The notes below the pieces were generated by a model. That model ran no database searches. It was not told the origin of the DNA and worked only from the letters and a program-made list of their open reading frames with translations. From the NCBI GenBank assembly GCA_029858465.1, contig JAOUEZ010000031.1, positions 1-10,198 of the forward strand: a stretch of DNA of 10,198 bases, in the 5' to 3' direction. Shown piece after piece: positions 6,944 to 10,198 of this stretch. The first letter of the stretch is position 1. Each line of letters begins with the position of its first letter. This DNA comes from Thermoplasmata archaeon (lineage in GTDB: Archaea > Thermoplasmatota > Thermoplasmata > UBA10834 > DTMW01). Both the position numbers and the translations under genes were made by a program.

Positions 6944-8437
6944 ATGAATCCATCTGCTGGCAAGAAGAAGCCGATAAAGGGGGCTGTCGGATTCCTCGAG
7001 CATGAATTATTAGAAGTTACTCCCACATTCTTCAAGTTCTTCGGACGGCTGCCTCGGCTTGCTCAGAGATCTATCAAGATATCATTGCCGTTTGCAGCTT
7101 TGGCGATTATCACTCTGCTTCCGTTGCCTCTTGAAATTCAGATCAAGTACACATTGGCGATTTTCGTCTGCATCTCAATGCTCTGGACATTCGGTTCGCT
7201 GCCGCTCCCTGTAACCGCTCTTCTTGTACCGGTATTACTCACATTCTATGGTATCTTTCCGACCGATCTCGCCCTGATGCCGTTTGCTGACCCTGTCGTA
7301 TATCTTCTCATGGGGGGTCTGATAATCGCCGAGGCTTTCAGGAAGCACGGCATCGATAGAAGGCTTGCATACGGGATTGTATCCAGATTTGGAGGAGATA
7401 TTAGAAAAACCCTTCTCTCGCTCATGATCGTTGCCGCGATACTTTCGATGTGGATATCAAACACCGCAACTGTAGCTCTTTTAATCCCCGTCGTCCTCGG
7501 CATCGCCTCTCGTGCTGGTGAAGAGAAGGGGAGGCTTTCCATTCTGCTGCTTCTCGGTATAGGAATAGGATCGGCGGTCGGAGGTATGGCGACAATCACC
7601 GGGTCGGCTCCGAATGCGGTCGTCTCAGGATTATTAGCAAGAGAGACGACCTGGACATTTGTCGATTGGATGAAGGTCGGTCTACCCACGAGTATCTGCC
7701 TTCTATTATTGTCATGGTATGTGCTCATCAAGGTCTTCCCTGTGAAGATGGAAAAGCTAGATTTGGAATCATTGAAAAAAGAGCATCAATCCATAGGGCC
7801 CCTTAAAAGCGGGGAGAAGAAGACTCTGGCGATATTCTTTCCTACCGTAGTTCTCTGGGTCGCAGGTGCGGACATTGGAGCGATGTTCGGCTTTCCGCCT
7901 AGCTTCATGAGCGCGACTATCGTAGCGCTCTCCGCGTCTTTCTTGCTGTTTCTCACTAAGACACTCGATTGGCAGGACGCGAGATCTATTTCATGGGACA
8001 TTTTCTTGATAATAGGAGCTGGTCTCGCTTTGGGAGAGGGACTTCAATATTCTGGAACGGCAGATTGGATGGCGAATATCCTGGTCTCGGTCACGGGCGA
8101 TCTTCATATAATCGTCATAATGCTCATGATAATCGGAATCGCAGTGGCGTTTTCGAACTTCATGAGCAACACAGCGACTGCTGCGATATTGGCGCCAATA
8201 TTGATCGGCATGAGCGCCTCGCTCGGCGTCGATCCGAAATTCCTCGTGCTGGTTTGCGGGCTGTCCGTCTCGTTGTCCTTTCTTACGCCGATAGGGACTC
8301 CCCCGTTCACTCTCATCTATTCCACGGGAATGATTTCGCGGCTCGATCTTGCAAAAGGAGGAGCGAGGGTCACTTTGCCCGCAGTATTCATCGTGGCAAT
8401 CATCGTATTCGTAATGGTAGAATTGGGATTAGTTTGA
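6944..8437 (+). CDS. DASS/SLC13-family sodium-coupled anion transporter
   Basis: A 497-residue membrane protein with about eleven hydrophobic helices, of the divalent anion:sodium symporter family, whose members import di- and tricarboxylates, sulfate or phosphate. Both inverted-repeat halves carry the diagnostic SNT motif: S172-N173-T174 within SNTATVALLIP, and S408-N409-T410 within MSNTATAAILAPI. The partner hairpin loops are also present: GGMATITGSAPNAV in the first half and TPIGTPPFTLIYSTG in the second. In the family these residues form the sodium and substrate sites. A hydrophilic, basic N-terminus of about 45 residues precedes the first helix. The inserted TrkA-C (RCK) domains found in some family members are absent. 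The first loop has TGSAPN instead of the more usual TPIGTPPN, which may bear on specificity. The gene is probably cotranscribed with the small Rossmann protein 13 bp downstream. The oxidase upstream makes an organic acid a plausible substrate. Confidence 0.9.
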   Translation: MNPSAGKKKPIKGAVGFLEHELLEVTPTFFKFFGRLPRLAQRSIKISLPFAALAIITLLPLPLEIQIKYTLAIFVCISMLWTFGSLPLPVTALLVPVLLTFYGIFPTDLALMPFADPVVYLLMGGLIIAEAFRKHGIDRRLAYGIVSRFGGDIRKTLLSLMIVAAILSMWISNTATVALLIPVVLGIASRAGEEKGRLSILLLLGIGIGSAVGGMATITGSAPNAVVSGLLARETTWTFVDWMKVGLPTSICLLLLSWYVLIKVFPVKMEKLDLESLKKEHQSIGPLKSGEKKTLAIFFPTVVLWVAGADIGAMFGFPPSFMSATIVALSASFLLFLTKTLDWQDARSISWDIFLIIGAGLALGEGLQYSGTADWMANILVSVTGDLHIIVIMLMIIGIAVAFSNFMSNTATAAILAPILIGMSASLGVDPKFLVLVCGLSVSLSFLTPIGTPPFTLIYSTGMISRLDLAKGGARVTLPAVFIVAIIVFVMVELGLV

Positions 8438-8441
8438 GGAG
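8436..8441 (+). promoter_or_regulatory. Ribosome binding site overlapping the stop of the transporter gene
   Basis: GAGGAG overlaps the TGA stop of the DASS gene and lies nine bases before the ATG at 8451. This supports coupled translation of the two genes from one message. Confidence 0.6.
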
Positions 8442-8450
8442 ATGATCTGA

Positions 8451-8804
8451 ATGAAAGTATTGGTGATAGGCGCTGGGAAGCTCGGAGCGCAAGTGATAAG
8501 CCAGCTGAAGAAGAACCCTCACATAAAAATGATAGTTGCAGATGTTCGGGAAAGGCCAGCCGCCGTCGAGCAGGGAATTATTGACAAGGTTGACCTCCGC
8601 ATTCATTTGACTCCGTTAAACATAGGAGACATAATTGCGGATGTGAAACCAGATCTTATTTTGCTCGCAAGAACTGTAGACGATTGGGGGCAGGGCGATA
8701 TGCCTATGGGAACCGAATATGTAGCTGGAATGGAGAGAGAGATATCAAGGACAAGCGTTCCAGTCATACCTGTATCTGGAAGAACTTTCGGGCACTCATG
8801 CTAA
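8451..8804 (+). CDS. Small Rossmann-fold nucleotide-binding protein (TrkA-N-like), function unknown
   Basis: A 117-residue cytoplasmic protein. It opens with a beta strand and the dinucleotide motif GAGKLG (G7, G9, G12), then an alpha helix and a second strand ending in MIVADVRERP. There D31 would bind the ribose of NAD(H), although R33 nearby leaves NADP possible. A third strand-like segment, DLILLAR, follows near residue 68. This matches the first half of a Rossmann fold as in TrkA-N/RCK domains or saccharopine-dehydrogenase-like proteins, but no catalytic or C-terminal domain is present. The end is PVSGRTFGHSC. It appears complete: good ribosome binding site, ATG start, TAA stop followed by a T-run, and no evident continuation in other frames. 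The 13-bp gap to the DASS transporter suggests they act together, perhaps with this protein as a nucleotide-sensing subunit; that is inference. An eroded fragment of a larger dehydrogenase is the alternative. Confidence 0.75.
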   Translation: MKVLVIGAGKLGAQVISQLKKNPHIKMIVADVRERPAAVEQGIIDKVDLRIHLTPLNIGDIIADVKPDLILLARTVDDWGQGDMPMGTEYVAGMEREISRTSVPVIPVSGRTFGHSC

Positions 8805-8805
8805 A

Positions 8806-8810
8806 TTTTT
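8806..8810 (+). terminator. Short T-run after the transporter/Rossmann gene pair
   Basis: Five thymines directly follow the TAA stop, with a pyrimidine-rich continuation. This fits a weak archaeal T-run terminator. Two small inverted repeats lie further on (8840-8856 with 5-bp arms; 8872-8885, CGATA/TATCG) and add little. Confidence 0.3.
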
Positions 8811-8889
8811 CTCCAATTTGAAGAAATCCTGCGTGTTATCAACAATATCTATGTTGCCAGCCTCGAAAGTGCGATAGATTTATCGTTGA

Positions 8890-8898
8890 TTAATACTT
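8890..8898 (+). promoter_or_regulatory. TATA-like box of the right-edge surface protein gene
   Basis: TTAATACTT is centred about 43 bases before the TTG at 8937. The predicted transcription start is near 8919, leaving a leader of about 18 bases that just contains the ribosome binding site AGGGGGA. The gene therefore seems to have its own promoter. Confidence 0.4.
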
Positions 8899-8923
8899 GA
8901 CATTATCCTTGTGGGCCTCAAAA

Positions 8924-8930
8924 AGGGGGA
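8924..8930 (+). promoter_or_regulatory. Ribosome binding site of the right-edge surface protein gene
   Basis: AGGGGGA lies six bases before the TTG at 8937. The frame has a stop at 8898 and no ATG between that stop and 8937, so this site fixes the start. Confidence 0.6.
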
Positions 8931-8936
8931 ATTCGA

Positions 8937-10198
8937 TTGAGCTCTGCAAAAATAAAATATTATGACTTGAGAGGACAGATAAATGAACTGCACGTTAGAT
9001 TCTCAGATCAACATAACATTAAGATAAATGCATACACGAATTCGACATCAAGAGGAAAAAAAGGCGTCAAATCAAAGGCAATATTTTCAGTTGCAATAGC
9101 AATACTGATCGTTATTTCTTCTTTCTCTGCAATTCTATTGACATTTCCAAATATGCTTTCTCCTGCGTATGTTGAAAACGGAGAGCCGGTCCAAGAAATA
9201 ACAGCGCGATTCTACGATATGTTCAATGTGAGCTTCAGACCTCATTGGAATTCCAGGAACGATTCTATTATTACCCAGAATTCCTTCCCTTATATCCAAC
9301 AGTTGCGTAATTCCCCAGCAGGAAATAATTGGCTATACAGCAATATGAGGCTGAATGTTACTGCTAGAAATGTTACTGCAGTCAACTCGACAACTTTGCC
9401 TTGGTATGTCCCAATTTTATCTCCAACAGTAAGAGGGGGAAATATTTCGATTGAATGGATGGCAGATTACATTTCAGAAGCAGAAGCTTGGGCCGACTAT
9501 CCCTCAAGTATCGCAGGATGGTATGATGGCTGGTTCTGGAGATGGAATGGGACAGTGACAATGGATCGTACTGCGGCAAAAATGATTCTGGACATGACTG
9601 ATGGGGAATTCGATGATTTCACCACCTGGAAAAGCACAAAATTCAATGGTTTTAAAACGGACTGGAGTCAGTGGGTTAGTGAGGAAGCAGAACATTTAGG
9701 CATCTATTACGCCTATGAGTATGTGTTCAATGCCCTTTCAGAAGAATATAACATAAATAAGGTGGGCGATGAGATAGTTTTTGAAATCGTTGACCACCTA
9801 TCCTGGGGAGCGGAAACACTTCTTGGCCGATGGTGGAGGAATACTTTCCTGCCGTATGAATACTGGCCAGAAAATGTGAGATTCAATGGACAGATTGGCC
9901 CCTCTCACTCTAATTTCAATCTAGATATGGATCTTCAATATGCGTTATACGCATGGAATTCTACGAGAGAGGGGAGACCATCATGGGTTTTCGAAATGGT
10001 ACATGCCGATGCATTGACAGGTAGCAATCTCTATTATGATTCGGAATTAAATGATTATTACGAGAATCCCGATGCTGCACACGACGGCTTCTGGTACAGG
10101 ATGATTGGAAATGCATTTTATGGCACCTTGAGATTCTATGATTATACGCCGTATTACTGGGACCTTGGTCCCAATGATAGACTCACAATAGAATGGCC
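8937..10198 (+). CDS. Membrane-anchored extracellular protein of unknown family (3' partial)
   Basis: A reading frame open without a stop from the TTG at 8937 to the right edge gives 420 codons and continues beyond the window. The first 47 residues are hydrophilic and basic near the membrane (RGKKGVKSKA). Residues about 48-70 form one strongly hydrophobic helix with no clear cleavage site, so it is best read as a signal anchor with the rest outside the cell. The outer part is rich in aromatic residues, with many Trp and Tyr, for example GWYDGWFWRWNG near 195-205. It carries seven NxS/T sequons (N97, N140, N145, N150, N169, N204, N341), which fits N-glycosylation. No known fold, catalytic motif or repeat was recognised. 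Codons are richer in A/T than in the neighbouring genes. A strong ribosome binding site supports expression. With the large surface protein at the left edge, it suggests envelope functions flank the metabolic genes. Confidence 0.8.
   Translation, partial: MSSAKIKYYDLRGQINELHVRFSDQHNIKINAYTNSTSRGKKGVKSKAIFSVAIAILIVISSFSAILLTFPNMLSPAYVENGEPVQEITARFYDMFNVSFRPHWNSRNDSIITQNSFPYIQQLRNSPAGNNWLYSNMRLNVTARNVTAVNSTTLPWYVPILSPTVRGGNISIEWMADYISEAEAWADYPSSIAGWYDGWFWRWNGTVTMDRTAAKMILDMTDGEFDDFTTWKSTKFNGFKTDWSQWVSEEAEHLGIYYAYEYVFNALSEEYNINKVGDEIVFEIVDHLSWGAETLLGRWWRNTFLPYEYWPENVRFNGQIGPSHSNFNLDMDLQYALYAWNSTREGRPSWVFEMVHADALTGSNLYYDSELNDYYENPDAAHDGFWYRMIGNAFYGTLRFYDYTPYYWDLGPNDRLTIEW

Noticed and set aside
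7969..8445. 158-codon open frame in another frame of the DASS gene
   Set aside because: It lies inside a well-supported membrane transporter; its translation is rich in His, Arg and Ser with no domain-like pattern, typical of a shifted frame.
8451..8804. Small Rossmann gene as a pseudogene
   Set aside because: It has a well-placed ribosome binding site, an intact frame, a TAA stop followed by a T-run, and no coding continuation was seen downstream in another frame. It is kept as a real gene with the fragment option noted.
8840..8885. Inverted repeats in the gap before the right-edge gene as a riboswitch or small RNA
   Set aside because: Arms are only 5 bp each, the stems are AT-rich and not linked into a larger structure; no known riboswitch core is visible.

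Overview
The window reads as a fragment of an archaeal chromosome, most likely from a euryarchaeon of the Thermoplasmata type. That placement is an inference from gene content and signals, not a phylogenetic result. Supporting signs are start codons preceded by AT-rich TATA-like boxes instead of bacterial -35/-10 pairs, two genes that look leaderless, other genes with GAGG-type ribosome binding sites in front of TTG starts, a one-iron superoxide reductase, heavy use of AGA/AGG arginine codons, and large N-glycosylation-rich surface proteins. No rRNA, tRNA, CRISPR array, insertion sequence or long repeat was recognised. No gene-free stretch exceeds 300 bases; the longest gap is about 166 bases.

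Layout. Bases 1-3147 hold the end of a very large cell-surface protein, open at the left edge. It has tandem beta-domains with calcium-type loops, several carboxypeptidase-regulatory-like domains, one C-terminal membrane helix and a charged cytoplasmic tail. Bases 3244-4170 encode a DMT/EamA exporter with its own leaderless promoter and a perfect 10-bp palindrome between TATA box and start. A minus-strand pair follows: superoxide reductase (5312-4917), then an AlkD-like alkylbase DNA glycosylase (4856-4167), whose stop overlaps that of the exporter tail to tail. Across a 166-bp divergent region lies a plus-strand cluster: an FAD-linked oxidase (5479-6873), a DASS/SLC13 anion transporter (6944-8437), and a 117-residue Rossmann-fold protein (8451-8804) only 13 bp further on. 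The right end (8937 to the edge) is the beginning of a second membrane-anchored surface protein, of unknown function, with a clear ribosome binding site and a TTG start.

How the genes may work together. The minus-strand pair looks like a small stress unit, one product removing superoxide and the other removing alkylated DNA bases. The plus-strand cluster looks like import of an organic anion plus its oxidation, with a nucleotide-binding partner of unknown role. The oxidase lacks the usual histidine-rich metal motif of the glycolate/lactate group, so its substrate is open. The two flanking genes encode exported, anchored proteins of the cell envelope. The least explained parts are the small Rossmann protein tied to the transporter, the divergent active site of the oxidase, and the unrecognised surface protein at the right edge.
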